The position numbers and the translations under genes were made by a program. From Bacteriovoracaceae bacterium UBA4096 (GTDB lineage: Bacteria; Bdellovibrionota; Bacteriovoracia; Bacteriovoracales; Bacteriovoracaceae): a DNA stretch of 49,495 nt. The notes under the pieces are model-generated. The model saw only the letters and a program-made list of their open reading frames with translations, did not search any database and was not told the origin of the DNA. Every line of letters begins with the position of its first letter. Position 1 is the stretch's first letter. The stretch lies in assembly GCA_002381945.1 (NCBI GenBank), contig DFXY01000028.1, positions 52,376 to 101,870 on the forward strand, written 5' to 3'. Of the stretch, positions 1 to 7,990 are shown one piece after another.

Positions 1-5
1 ATCAT
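1..5 (-). CDS. Start of next operon gene, cut by the window edge
   Basis: An ATG on the minus strand at 5-3 overlaps the stop codon (7-5) of the NuoCD-like gene in a TAATG arrangement, the same junction used between the two genes upstream. This suggests that the complex I-like operon continues to the left, but only the start codon and two bases are visible, so no product can be named. Confidence 0.45.
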
Positions 6-1615
6 TAGCGGTCAATCTCCCAACGAGACAGTCCTAAACTTGCCAGACAAGTACTCAGTTGTTCTTCTTTAAGATCATTTACAAAGATCGGTAATGCTTC
101 AGCAATTACAAAGCTTGGGGTTTTAATTTTAATTCTGGAAGGGGTTAGATCTTTTTCCAGACTAAATAGAAAACCTCCTTCACCTGAAGGAGTTTCTAAA
201 GCGCTATAGTGCCACTGCTTTGGTTTATCCAGTTTCGCAAAATATTCAGAGAGCTCAAGATAATTCTTATTCAAATCTTCGTTTATTATATTGCCCAGAG
301 GAAGATTATCAATCACTTGAGTAATAATTCGGAGGCTCTGGAAAATTTCTTCATAACGAATCAAATAGCGATCATATCCCGTGCCATGGATCCCAACTGG
401 AATATCAAAGTCAATATCCTGATAAAAATAGAATGGTTGTGATTTCCGAAGATCAAAGTTAAGCCCCGAGGCCCGCATCGCCGGACCACTCACACCCCAT
501 TGGAGAACTGATTGGGCGTTTACCGGTCTCCCTTCAAGCTGTTTACGGAATTTTATCTGGCTGATTAAAGAATTGTGAATGAGCTTTAAGTTTTTTGAAA
601 GTATCTCGGCCACGGACTGATACTCGATAATCCATCCAGCAGGTAGATCTTCACTGACCCCGCCTATCTTGGCCACTCCACTTCCATGTCGAAATCCAAT
701 AATTTTCTCAAAGAGTTCATAGACCTTCTCACGAGCATTTATAAACAAGCGATATTCATTTAGACCGGAGTAAAAACAGATTGCTTGCAAAGTGGTTAAA
801 TGGTCTGCAATTCGTGCCAACTCCAGCATCACTATTCTTAAGGCCTGGGCCCTTTCGGGGATTTTAATTCTAAACATCTCTTCTATTGCCTTTGTCCAAG
901 CAATCGAAAAATGTGGGGCAGCACTGAGATTTATCTTATCAACCAGATTGAGGATCTGAAATATATCTTTATTTTGTAGAAGTAGTTCCAATCCCTGATG
1001 ATGAAAACCAATTTCTACTTTAGAATCAACTACGTTGACAGGATCAAAGCACACTAACCATTCAAAATTCCCAAGAGTCTCAGGAGAAGTCAGACCATAC
1101 TTTTTCCATTGATAACTTTCTTCTGGATAAGGGGGTTCAGATTTATTCGGATTGTATCTTAAAACCGGTAGACCTGAAGGAAGTGCAGCGGGCCAGTCTC
1201 TTATTTCAGACTCAGGTTTAAGGGGATATATTTTTTGTGCCTCAGGTAGTAATAATCCAGCTCTTGCACGATCGAAAGTCTGATTCAACATTTCGGCCTG
1301 CTCACGTTCCATCCAATCAGCATGTGGATAATAATCAACGACGGAAGGAATCATTTCGCCTTTTTTTACAATCAGATGCAAATTAAGACGCTGATGGATC
1401 CCCATGTTCAGCAAGTGATAAACCACCTCATCTGCTCTGGAAGCAATATCAGTCATGGTAAAAAAACCAAGATCTTCTTTTAAAAATTTTATCCAATCTA
1501 AAAGGTCAATGGGTCTAATCGTTAAATGGTGTTGACCCCAATCATCACGATAACGGCTTCCTCCCATATGGGATAAAATCTGTTTTAATTTTTCGAATTC
1601 TTTCCAGCTAAACAT
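5..1615 (-). CDS. NuoC-NuoD fusion-like protein of a complex I-related complex, quinone-site residues lost
   Basis: About 536 residues. The N-terminal third matches NuoC (EVVYHLL, then PSV, then W-x-EREQAEM) and the rest matches NuoD: VPERAQ-like KIPERAQ, GGVSEDLP, W-G-x-SGPAMRASG, DLRKSQP, YDRYLIR, and the C-terminal E(I)DR. This is the NuoCD fusion layout seen in E. coli. Several features of the quinone site are missing: the GPQHPAAHG loop reads as GLTSPETLG, so both histidines are gone, and the DRLDY tyrosine aligns with Leu in DKINL. The [NiFe] cysteines of hydrogenases are absent, as in true NuoD. I chose the ATG at 1615, which overlaps the upstream NuoB-like gene by 8 bases; a longer reading from 1693 would overlap it by 86. 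It is probably part of an energy-converting-hydrogenase-related or other complex I-like assembly, not a normal NADH dehydrogenase. Confidence 0.75.
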   Translation of the reverse strand: MFSWKEFEKLKQILSHMGGSRYRDDWGQHHLTIRPIDLLDWIKFLKEDLGFFTMTDIASRADEVVYHLLNMGIHQRLNLHLIVKKGEMIPSVVDYYPHADWMEREQAEMLNQTFDRARAGLLLPEAQKIYPLKPESEIRDWPAALPSGLPVLRYNPNKSEPPYPEESYQWKKYGLTSPETLGNFEWLVCFDPVNVVDSKVEIGFHHQGLELLLQNKDIFQILNLVDKINLSAAPHFSIAWTKAIEEMFRIKIPERAQALRIVMLELARIADHLTTLQAICFYSGLNEYRLFINAREKVYELFEKIIGFRHGSGVAKIGGVSEDLPAGWIIEYQSVAEILSKNLKLIHNSLISQIKFRKQLEGRPVNAQSVLQWGVSGPAMRASGLNFDLRKSQPFYFYQDIDFDIPVGIHGTGYDRYLIRYEEIFQSLRIITQVIDNLPLGNIINEDLNKNYLELSEYFAKLDKPKQWHYSALETPSGEGGFLFSLEKDLTPSRIKIKTPSFVIAEALPIFVNDLKEEQLSTCLASLGLSRWEIDR

Positions 1616-2000
1616 TTTGTAACTTTTGATAACAAAGTTCCAGCGCGCCCAAAAGTTCTTCTGGGAGAACATTCCAGCCTGGGACTTCAACATAATTTAA
1701 ATTAGTAGGATCAAATATTTTAACAATAGGATGGTTATTGAATAATGTCATGGATTCACCCAGTAGAAGCAGGACCTTGCTCTTTTTCATCTCCTCTAAG
1801 ATCGACTGAACGAGGTCATGATTTTTTGGAGTTAGAATTCCATCCCAGATAATGACATCTGCCAGACCCATGTCTTGAACGTATTCAAATTCAAAAGGTA
1901 AGGCATGTAGAAACTTATCTCCTAAAATAGAAAAACTTTCCGTGACGAGTAAGGGATGCCCCAGATTGAATATTTTAAGCAGCTGTTTTTTTTCTTTCAT
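1608..2000 (-). CDS. NuoB-like small subunit lacking Fe-S cysteines
   Basis: 130 residues, shorter than typical NuoB (about 160-220). The middle and C-terminal half follow the NuoB fold: ADVIIWDGILTPKNHDLV matches the ADLL-V-GT-T segment, and VPGWNVLPEELLGAL matches VPGCPPRPEALLEGL. The cluster N2 ligands are missing: the tandem CC position has no cysteine, the third ligand region reads LGESMTL, and the fourth is Trp in PGWN. The only Cys in the protein is near the C-terminus (LCYQ). It starts in a TAATG overlap with the lipoprotein gene upstream and overlaps the NuoCD-like gene downstream, so the three are probably co-translated. The family assignment is alignment by eye; loss of the cluster is directly visible. 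Confidence 0.65.
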   Translation of the reverse strand: MKEKKQLLKIFNLGHPLLVTESFSILGDKFLHALPFEFEYVQDMGLADVIIWDGILTPKNHDLVQSILEEMKKSKVLLLLGESMTLFNNHPIVKIFDPTNLNYVEVPGWNVLPEELLGALELCYQKLQNV

Positions 2001-3493
2001 TAATAGATCAACCTTGAATCCGGAGCAGTGTCTTTAACCTTCCTGTTTTTCCAACGAACATCTTCGGGAAAAAGTTTCATTTCTTTCTTGATTGTAACAT
2101 TTGGGTCACTGCTACAATCGAGCTTAAGGGATTTGAGCTTGATCCAGGCATACATTTTATTATGAGTTCCATGAGTATGATTATCATAATCTATAAACGT
2201 GAAATATTCTTTCTCACTTTTAAGTCCAGTTAAAAAGTTTGGGAGATAATCCATAGCTTGATCAAGCATTTGTTCATTACACTGACTAATTCCGTTTTTC
2301 AGGTCATAAATGCGCTCACCTTGAACATTCAGAACATTTCGCTGCCAGGTACCTGCCCGACAGTCAAAATAATAGCCTTCTTTATGCAATCGATAATAAA
2401 TCCCCATATAGCTCAAAAACCAAAAAGCATCCGGATTACGGTTGATGTTTCCATGATAGACAAATTTTTCACATGTTGTGACTTCATTAAAATATTTTTT
2501 AGTAAATTTGTGTAAACGAGCAGCAAAACCAACCGGTAACTTCTTTTGCTTAAGTTCTTCTATCAGCTTTCTTTTTTTATTATACTCTTCATTGGTTTTA
2601 GCTGAAACATCCTCAGGTCGGATTCTTCCGACTTCTTCCCAGAGGTTGTCATAAAGAGCATGACAACCATTCTGGATTTTTTTTAGTTCTTTAACAGTCA
2701 GAAATATTGAGCGTTTTCTAAAAAAATCAAAAGCATCATCATATTCAATTAATTGTCCCACCTTAATTGCAGGATAAGTTCTATCACCAATGAAGTTTCT
2801 GCCGTTAATATTCTCCAGGTGGGCCTTGGAGGTTTCCCAGTCAAAAGCCTTTTTAAAGTCGGTTACATTCTGGATTTTGCTCAATTCTCGATCATCTCCA
2901 TCTACACCTATAAATACCAATCGTGATAACCAATTACTTTTTCCTAAACAATTTCCTTCCTGACAGATTTGTTCAACGAAGGCCCCCACCAATTTAACAT
3001 CCCGATAATTATTAACGGCCGTTTCGTGATAATTTTTGTTTCGTGACCAGACAATCACCTTTTGCGGCTCCCCAACCTGGTCCAAGATTTTGGGGATTAT
3101 ACCTATTGAAAATACCGGCCGATGAATCACACCAGTATAGTTATTCCAAATGTCTTTTTGTTTACAGTAAGTATGACTGTAATGCCTTTGACCTGAATAA
3201 AGATCAATCTCATAGGCATGCTGAGAATTTTCCGGGGTGGCAATAACGACATTAACCAATCGATTCTGTAATCTGAATTCCGGCTCAGTATCAAAGATCA
3301 CATGGGGCACAGGTTCACCCTGAGTCCCCTGTAGGGAATGATTGGGATTCACAGAGAACCAGTGATTCGGGAAAGTTGTTAAGATTTCTGAGCCATTAGG
3401 GACTGGCCTCTTCCATTGCGAGCAGGAACTTAAAGTAATAAGCGTTATCAAAAAGAGAGAGCGGCTTTTCAATTGACATAATCTCAATAACAT
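2000..3493 (-). CDS. Lipoprotein of unknown function, first visible gene of the complex I-like operon
   Basis: 497 residues. A basic start followed by a hydrophobic stretch ends in the lipobox LSSC, so it is probably a lipoprotein; it has no Lol-avoidance Asp directly after the Cys (next residue Ser), which suggests the outer membrane. The mature part is unusually rich in Tyr, Asn, His and Lys, with about ten scattered Cys and no domain I recognise. Its stop (2002-2000) overlaps the ATG of the NuoB-like gene by one base. The tRNA-Leu lies just upstream on the other strand. I see no strong ribosome binding site. No function can be assigned. Confidence 0.7.
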   Translation of the reverse strand: MLLRLCQLKSRSLFLITLITLSSCSQWKRPVPNGSEILTTFPNHWFSVNPNHSLQGTQGEPVPHVIFDTEPEFRLQNRLVNVVIATPENSQHAYEIDLYSGQRHYSHTYCKQKDIWNNYTGVIHRPVFSIGIIPKILDQVGEPQKVIVWSRNKNYHETAVNNYRDVKLVGAFVEQICQEGNCLGKSNWLSRLVFIGVDGDDRELSKIQNVTDFKKAFDWETSKAHLENINGRNFIGDRTYPAIKVGQLIEYDDAFDFFRKRSIFLTVKELKKIQNGCHALYDNLWEEVGRIRPEDVSAKTNEEYNKKRKLIEELKQKKLPVGFAARLHKFTKKYFNEVTTCEKFVYHGNINRNPDAFWFLSYMGIYYRLHKEGYYFDCRAGTWQRNVLNVQGERIYDLKNGISQCNEQMLDQAMDYLPNFLTGLKSEKEYFTFIDYDNHTHGTHNKMYAWIKLKSLKLDCSSDPNVTIKKEMKLFPEDVRWKNRKVKDTAPDSRLIY

Positions 3494-3519
3494 AACATCA
3501 TTACTCTACTTTTCTTCAG

Positions 3520-3606
3520 GCCCGGGTGGTGGAATGGTAGACACAAGGGATTTAAAATCCCTCGGATGAATAATCCGTACGAGTTCGAGTCTCGTCTTGG
3601 GCACCA
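3520..3606 (+). tRNA. tRNA-Leu (anticodon TAA)
   Basis: An 87-base cloverleaf with an acceptor stem of GCCCGGG paired with CTTGGGC, an anticodon stem AGGGA/TCCCT (3546-3550 / 3558-3562) around the loop TTTAAAA with anticodon TAA at 3553-3555, a long variable arm typical of tRNA-Leu, and a T-arm with GTTCGAGTC. The CCA end is encoded (3604-3606). It decodes UUA. Confidence 0.95.
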
Positions 3607-3672
3607 ATCACAAGCTAATACTATCTGCAAGATGCTAAAATCATTACATTTCTTCAGGTGTTAGTCCAGAAA

Positions 3673-3707
3673 TAACAGCTTTCCTTATTCCTTTATCAAA
3701 GCTGTTA
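3673..3707. other. Imperfectly placed inverted repeat between tRNA and surface lipoprotein gene
   Basis: Ten-base perfect arms TAACAGCTTT (3673-3682) and AAAGCTGTTA (3698-3707) flank a 15-base loop. No T run follows on the plus strand, so it is a weak candidate for a tRNA terminator; it could also be an operator or 5' leader structure for the gene at 3784. Confidence 0.3.
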
Positions 3708-3783
3708 ACTATCGATAATCATTAAAAAAAACTCACTTTTTGATCTGACAATTCCGATAACTCCAAGAGTCACTGGAGTTTTG

Positions 3784-5763
3784 ATGTTGAAGTTCTTTTT
3801 AATGGTCTTATTTATTAGCATCAGTGGATGTAATGAGATCAAACTGACTTCAAAAGTTAGACCAGCTTATATCCCTGCTCCAGATTCAACACCCCCACTA
3901 CCAAGTTTAACCACCATCACTGATCGAAGTATTTTTGAAATGCAGGCCCTTCTTGTGGATGCTAGCGACAGTACAACCAACTCTGACATAACCACCGGCG
4001 GAAATCCTATCACCTACAACTGTTACTACGATAACACTGTCGATGGTGCCGTATCAGATGCCAGTAATTGTACTGCGATAAGCGGAATATCCTTTAATAC
4101 AGCGACGGGCGCTCTGATCTGGACTCCTGACTTAGGTCAAGCTGCGGATTATGAAGTTAAAATAGTTGGTAGCGATTCTGAATCAGACGCCCAAGAAATC
4201 TTTCATATTGAAGTGAAACCTCAAATGCCTTTTGTTTCCATCTGGGAAACGACTGCGCCCAACGAAACGATCAGCCTGCCTTTGAGGGCCGGTTACACTT
4301 ATAATTTTCAGGTTGATTGGGGTGATGGAAGTCCACCTAGCACAGTAACATCAGATGCCGATCCAGACATCACCCATAATTATGTCACACCAGGGACACA
4401 TACAATTACCATCACGGGCCGAGTTGAGGCCTGGTACTTTAACTATAATGGCGATTTCGACAAGATCGTTGAAGTCGTGAACTTAGGTAGCATGGGCTGG
4501 AAGAACCTCGAGAGAGCATTTGAAGGATGCTGGAATTTGACATCATTTGCCGGCGGAGAAACCTCTTCAGTCACAGACATGAGTTATATGTTTTATGAAA
4601 TTTATAGTCTTAGCACTTTGGATTTATCAAGTTTTGATACCTCAAACGTGACCACTATGAGCAACATGTTTGCGTACATGGAAGGTATCAATACGCTAGA
4701 TCTTTCAAGTTTTGATACTGCGAAAGTCACTGATGTGAGTGATATGTTTTATTCTGCCTGGGAAATATCCAGCATCAATCTTTCTAGTTTCAATACATCA
4801 GCTGTCACTAACATGTCGGGTATGTTTGCCTATTCTGGAATCACCACTATAAATCTTTCAAGTTTTGATACAACTAATGTAACCAACATGAGTAACATGT
4901 TCTCTGGAACCTGGGATTTAACAGCATTGGATCTGGCAAATTTTAACACCTCCGAAGTTATCAGCATGACCAATATGTTTGCCTATACCGGAAGTTTAAT
5001 AACCCTGAATATATCTAGTTTTGATACCTCCAATGTTACTGATATGTATGCCATGTTTCAAAATGCTAATAGCTTAACCTCACTTAACCTTTCCCACTTC
5101 AATACTGCCAAGGTTTTAGATATGGGGAGAATGTTTACAGGCACCACCAACTTGACTTCATTAGATATATCCAGTTTCGACACTTCATCCGTTACCAATA
5201 TGGATTTCATGTTCGCAAGCAGTGGATTGACATCTATAGATCTTTCTCATTTTGAAACGGCAGCTGTGACAAGTATGCATGGCATGTTTTCCAACACGAA
5301 ATTTTCGACTCTTGATCTTTCAAGTTTCAATACAGCTTCTGTGACGGATATGGCCCAGATGCTCCGAGATACAACCCAACTCACTTCACTTAACATTTCC
5401 AGCTTTAACACTTCATCAGTGACAACCATGTGGCTAATGTTCTACGAAGCTAGTGCCCTCACTTCGCTAGACTTATCAAGCTTTAATACTTCTTCAGTGA
5501 CTGATATGGGATATATGTTTCAGAATGCCAGTAGCTTAGTGTCTTTAGATCTTTCAAACTTTAACACTTTCTCTGTAACTAATATGCCTGGTATGTTTCA
5601 AGGTACGAGTAACTTAACAAATCTCAATGCTAACAATTGGGATATTTCAAACGTTACTTTCAGTTCTAACATTTGGAGCGGTACCAATGCTGGTCTTCAA
5701 GTCTTTTGCGATCAGGGCGGCTCACCAGGTACCGGAAGTCTTTTCGGAGAAACCTGTAATTAA
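3784..5763 (+). CDS. BspA-type (DUF285) repeat surface lipoprotein
   Basis: 659 residues. A hydrophobic leader ending in the lipobox ISGC indicates export and lipidation. Residues about 35-150 contain a putative Ig-like module (GISFNTATGALIWTP...), followed by a PKD-like WGDGSPP segment. The C-terminal two thirds consist of about 14 copies of a 24-26-residue unit of the form L-x-x-LDLSSFDTSxVTxMxxMF, the hallmark of the BspA/DUF285 leucine-rich repeat. The array ends in a Cys-containing cap. Such proteins in other bacteria mediate adhesion; here a cell-surface binding role is inferred. I chose ATG 3784 over the TTG at 3781 because GGAG at 3775-3778 is five bases upstream of the ATG. A convergent terminator follows the gene. 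Confidence 0.9.
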   Translation: MLKFFLMVLFISISGCNEIKLTSKVRPAYIPAPDSTPPLPSLTTITDRSIFEMQALLVDASDSTTNSDITTGGNPITYNCYYDNTVDGAVSDASNCTAISGISFNTATGALIWTPDLGQAADYEVKIVGSDSESDAQEIFHIEVKPQMPFVSIWETTAPNETISLPLRAGYTYNFQVDWGDGSPPSTVTSDADPDITHNYVTPGTHTITITGRVEAWYFNYNGDFDKIVEVVNLGSMGWKNLERAFEGCWNLTSFAGGETSSVTDMSYMFYEIYSLSTLDLSSFDTSNVTTMSNMFAYMEGINTLDLSSFDTAKVTDVSDMFYSAWEISSINLSSFNTSAVTNMSGMFAYSGITTINLSSFDTTNVTNMSNMFSGTWDLTALDLANFNTSEVISMTNMFAYTGSLITLNISSFDTSNVTDMYAMFQNANSLTSLNLSHFNTAKVLDMGRMFTGTTNLTSLDISSFDTSSVTNMDFMFASSGLTSIDLSHFETAAVTSMHGMFSNTKFSTLDLSSFNTASVTDMAQMLRDTTQLTSLNISSFNTSSVTTMWLMFYEASALTSLDLSSFNTSSVTDMGYMFQNASSLVSLDLSNFNTFSVTNMPGMFQGTSNLTNLNANNWDISNVTFSSNIWSGTNAGLQVFCDQGGSPGTGSLFGETCN

Positions 5764-5774
5764 TGAAAATAGAA

Positions 5775-5805
5775 AAGTGTTAAGCCATGCAATGACTTAA
5801 CACTT
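5775..5805. terminator. Bidirectional hairpin terminator
   Basis: Perfect ten-base arms AAGTGTTAAG (5775-5784) and CTTAACACTT (5796-5805) with an 11-base loop sit between two convergent stop codons (5763 and 5812). A T-rich tail follows on the minus strand; the plus-strand tail is weaker. Confidence 0.75.
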
Positions 5806-5811
5806 AATGGT

Positions 5812-6204
5812 TTAAAATTCAGGATGGTCAAAATAAGGCAATTTCACAGGCTCTTTACAGTCACGCAACTCTACAGTCACAATGCCCATAAATTCTTTAT
5901 CTAACTTCATTCTGATTTCGTTAAATTCATAAGAAGTAATAACTTCCAGAGTATCGAATTTAACGTTTTTAGCAGAACATTTAGCTTCAAGGATGAGAGC
6001 ACGAACATCACTTACTGAAGCATTCTCAATCTGAGGTAATAACCTCTGAATGTGGGCAACCATGGCCTCTTCAGATGTAAATGTGGGAACTAAGAAGCTG
6101 CCTTTGAAACTTTTAGGACTGTGATTTCCGACGTCAACGCCTCCACCACTCCAACCGTTCAGGGATACCAGGACTGTCATCAGAATTAGAGTCAAATTTT
6201 TCAT
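5812..6204 (-). CDS. Small exported protein, distant paralogue of the 7091/7453 pair
   Basis: 130 residues with a signal peptide (MKNLTLILMTVLVSLNGWSG). It shares a layout with the two 111-residue proteins upstream: an acidic EEAMVAHIQ..LPQIENAS segment that parallels EEEVVSMIEAAIPSIKAGQ, a central Cys, and a C-terminal strand GIVTVELRDC that parallels GLLIVSNNRC. The two conserved Cys could form a disulfide in the periplasm. It starts in an ATGA overlap with the stop of the TIGR02147 gene, so the two are translationally coupled. Function unknown. Confidence 0.75.
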   Translation of the reverse strand: MKNLTLILMTVLVSLNGWSGGGVDVGNHSPKSFKGSFLVPTFTSEEAMVAHIQRLLPQIENASVSDVRALILEAKCSAKNVKFDTLEVITSYEFNEIRMKLDKEFMGIVTVELRDCKEPVKLPYFDHPEF

Positions 6205-7043
6205 TGCTTTACCTCTGTCAGCGGAAACAGCTGAACATTTAACTGGTAGACTTGATCAAGTCCATCCATATTGCTGGTTAGTTCGTTAATTTCTCTTCTA
6301 AAAGTCCGGATTTTTTCTTTCAGCAATGGAAGTTTATCTTTGCTGATTTTTAAAGTGACACCGTTGAATTCGCGCATTTCACTTGGATCATTTGATAAAG
6401 ATCCCAGGGCCAACTCAATCATATCCTTATGATAAGAATGAACACTTAAATGTCTGAGATCGTCAGCGGTAGATAAAGCCCCTGAAATCTGACGGTAACC
6501 TTTCTTACTATCTTTCTCGATAAGACCCAAAGTCTCAAGTGAGGCCAGAGCTTCACTCACTTGTTTGACTGTTACTTTCTTTCGAAGCCTTTCTGAAATC
6601 CATTCCAGATTATTCTTAAAGTCATCGAGATCAATAAGAACATAAATGGCCACATGAAACCAATGGGCCAGAAGATCAAACTGATGTTTTTCTAATAAAG
6701 AAAGACCCTGTTTTCTTTTAAGAGTCATTATATCGTTAAAATATTTTATTTTCTGATCAGCATTATCTTCCTGGTTATATTGAACCAGAAGCTCAAAGAA
6801 CTGAATATCTCTCTTCTTTTTAAGGCCGAGAGCATTGATATATTTGGGAATTGTATTAAGTGTTAAGTTACGGCTTCCATCAATGACCATTTTCAGATGT
6901 GATGGAGAACCCAGGTCGCCTTTGTTGACAAAAACTCGATAGGAATACGAAGCATTCTCTTTCTTCTTCGAAAGATAAAAGTCCTGAAGGAACTGGCGAT
7001 AGTTCAGATATTCAGTAACGTTTGGTAGATGTTCTTGCTTCAT
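6201..7043 (-). CDS. TIGR02147 family protein (putative transcriptional regulator)
   Basis: 280 residues. The N-terminal block YLNYRQFLQDFYLSKK..YSYRVFVNKGDLGSPSHLKMVIDGSRNLT and the following helical region are characteristic of TIGR02147, a family abundant in Bdellovibrionota and Fibrobacteres. A helix-turn-helix-like stretch (VTVKQVSEALASLETLGLIEKD) around residues 155-178 resembles a winged helix. No ligand or target is known. It is sandwiched between an upstream pair of duplicated exported proteins and a downstream diverged paralogue of them, so it probably controls or co-functions with this small family. A hairpin upstream (7059-7082) may reduce its expression relative to the pair. Confidence 0.85.
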   Translation of the reverse strand: MKQEHLPNVTEYLNYRQFLQDFYLSKKKENASYSYRVFVNKGDLGSPSHLKMVIDGSRNLTLNTIPKYINALGLKKKRDIQFFELLVQYNQEDNADQKIKYFNDIMTLKRKQGLSLLEKHQFDLLAHWFHVAIYVLIDLDDFKNNLEWISERLRKKVTVKQVSEALASLETLGLIEKDSKKGYRQISGALSTADDLRHLSVHSYHKDMIELALGSLSNDPSEMREFNGVTLKISKDKLPLLKEKIRTFRREINELTSNMDGLDQVYQLNVQLFPLTEVKQ

Positions 7044-7058
7044 AGATTTATCTCAAAA

Positions 7059-7082
7059 GAGGGTCCTCCAAAAAGGACCCTC
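7059..7082 (-). terminator. Hairpin terminator or attenuator after the duplicated pair
   Basis: Perfect eight-base arms GAGGGTCC (7059-7066) and GGACCCTC (7075-7082) with an eight-base loop lie just after the stop of the gene at 7091. On the minus strand the stem is followed by TTTTGAGAT, a short T run. Some read-through into the TIGR02147 gene is likely because no other promoter is evident. Confidence 0.7.
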
Positions 7083-7090
7083 GAATTTAA

Positions 7091-7426
7091 TTACTTATGA
7101 GAAACAAAACAACGGTTGTTAGAAACAATTAGAAGACCACGGAATTTGGCTTCTAAAGTACCATCAACAGTTCTGTAGAACTTCTTGATGAAAGTCTTAC
7201 CGATTTTGATGTGACGAGGGTGAACATCACATCTTTGGAATTTCATAGACTGTGTAAGTTCTTTATCTTGGCCAGCTTTGATTGAAGGAATTGCAGCTTC
7301 GATCATTGAAACAACTTCTTCTTCAGAAGATGCCCAGAAGTATTTTCCAAAGCTATTAGTTTCATAACCAGCAGCAAAGCTAGAAGCAGAAAGAGCAAGA
7401 GCAGCGATAAGTACGATAGTTTTCAT
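7091..7426 (-). CDS. Small exported protein, tandem duplicate copy 2
   Basis: 111 residues with a clean signal peptide (cleavage predicted after SSFAA or SFA-A). The mature part has two Cys (RC and NNRC) and a basic stretch HPRHIKIGKTFIKKFYR. It is identical to its upstream neighbour at 94 of 111 positions by my count, including the whole first 23 residues. A ribosome binding site (GGAG, in GGAGAATAAAATG) precedes the start, and the same leader precedes copy 1. No known family recognised. Confidence 0.85.
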   Translation of the reverse strand: MKTIVLIAALALSASSFAAGYETNSFGKYFWASSEEEVVSMIEAAIPSIKAGQDKELTQSMKFQRCDVHPRHIKIGKTFIKKFYRTVDGTLEAKFRGLLIVSNNRCFVSHK

Positions 7427-7452
7427 TTTATTCTCCGTTTATATTTTTATAA

Positions 7453-7788
7453 TTAGTGGTTAGATACGAAACAACGGTTGTTAGAAACAGTTACTAAACC
7501 GCGGTATTTAGAAACAAGAACACCATCAACAGTTCTGTAGAACTTCTTGATGAAAGTCTTACCGATTTTGATGTGACGAGGGTGAACAGTACAATTTTGA
7601 AATTTCATAGACTGATTTAGTTCTTTGTCTTCGCCTGCCTTGATTGAAGGAATAGCTTCTTCGATCATTTCAACAACTTCTGCTTCTGTTGAAGCCCAGA
7701 AATATTTTCCAAAGCTTTGAGTTTCATAACCAGCAGCGAAGCTTGAAGCAGAAAGTGCAAGAGCGGCGATAAGTACGATAGTTTTCAT
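7453..7788 (-). CDS. Small exported protein, tandem duplicate copy 1
   Basis: 111 residues, first gene of the small operon. It has the same signal peptide and leader as copy 2, displaced by exactly 362 bases. The 17 differences between copies cluster in the acidic helix (residues 34-67) and the last third, while the basic core HPRHIKIGKTFIKKFYRTVDG is unchanged. A candidate sigma-70-type promoter lies at 7854-7881. Its strong leader and export signal suggest an abundant secreted or periplasmic product, but the function is unknown. Confidence 0.85.
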   Translation of the reverse strand: MKTIVLIAALALSASSFAAGYETQSFGKYFWASTEAEVVEMIEEAIPSIKAGEDKELNQSMKFQNCTVHPRHIKIGKTFIKKFYRTVDGVLVSKYRGLVTVSNNRCFVSNH

Positions 7789-7853
7789 TTTATTCTCCAG
7801 TTTTGTTAAGGACGTTTCTTTTTAAGTAGTCGTTTTGCCTTGGCAGGAGGGAA

Positions 7854-7881
7854 AGTAGATCAACTCGCTCGGGAGTGTCAA
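7854..7881 (-). promoter_or_regulatory. Candidate promoter for the duplicated exported-protein operon
   Basis: Reading the minus strand, a perfect TTGACA (7881-7876) is separated by 16 bases from TCTACT (7859-7854), which matches the -10 consensus at four of six positions. It would give a leader of roughly 60 bases before the start at 7788. Confidence 0.5.
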
Positions 7882-7990
7882 AACTGATTCACATTTCACC
7901 AAAGAAAGCGTTCACGGATGTGTACAGGGACAATACCTAAAAAAACTTAAACCCTTAATATCAAATAGGAATAAAGGAATCATTAAAAGA

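Noticed and set aside
4590..5640. Possible DNA repeat array or CRISPR
   Set aside because: The ~75-base periodicity is the coding pattern of the DUF285 repeats; there are no identical repeats with unique spacers.
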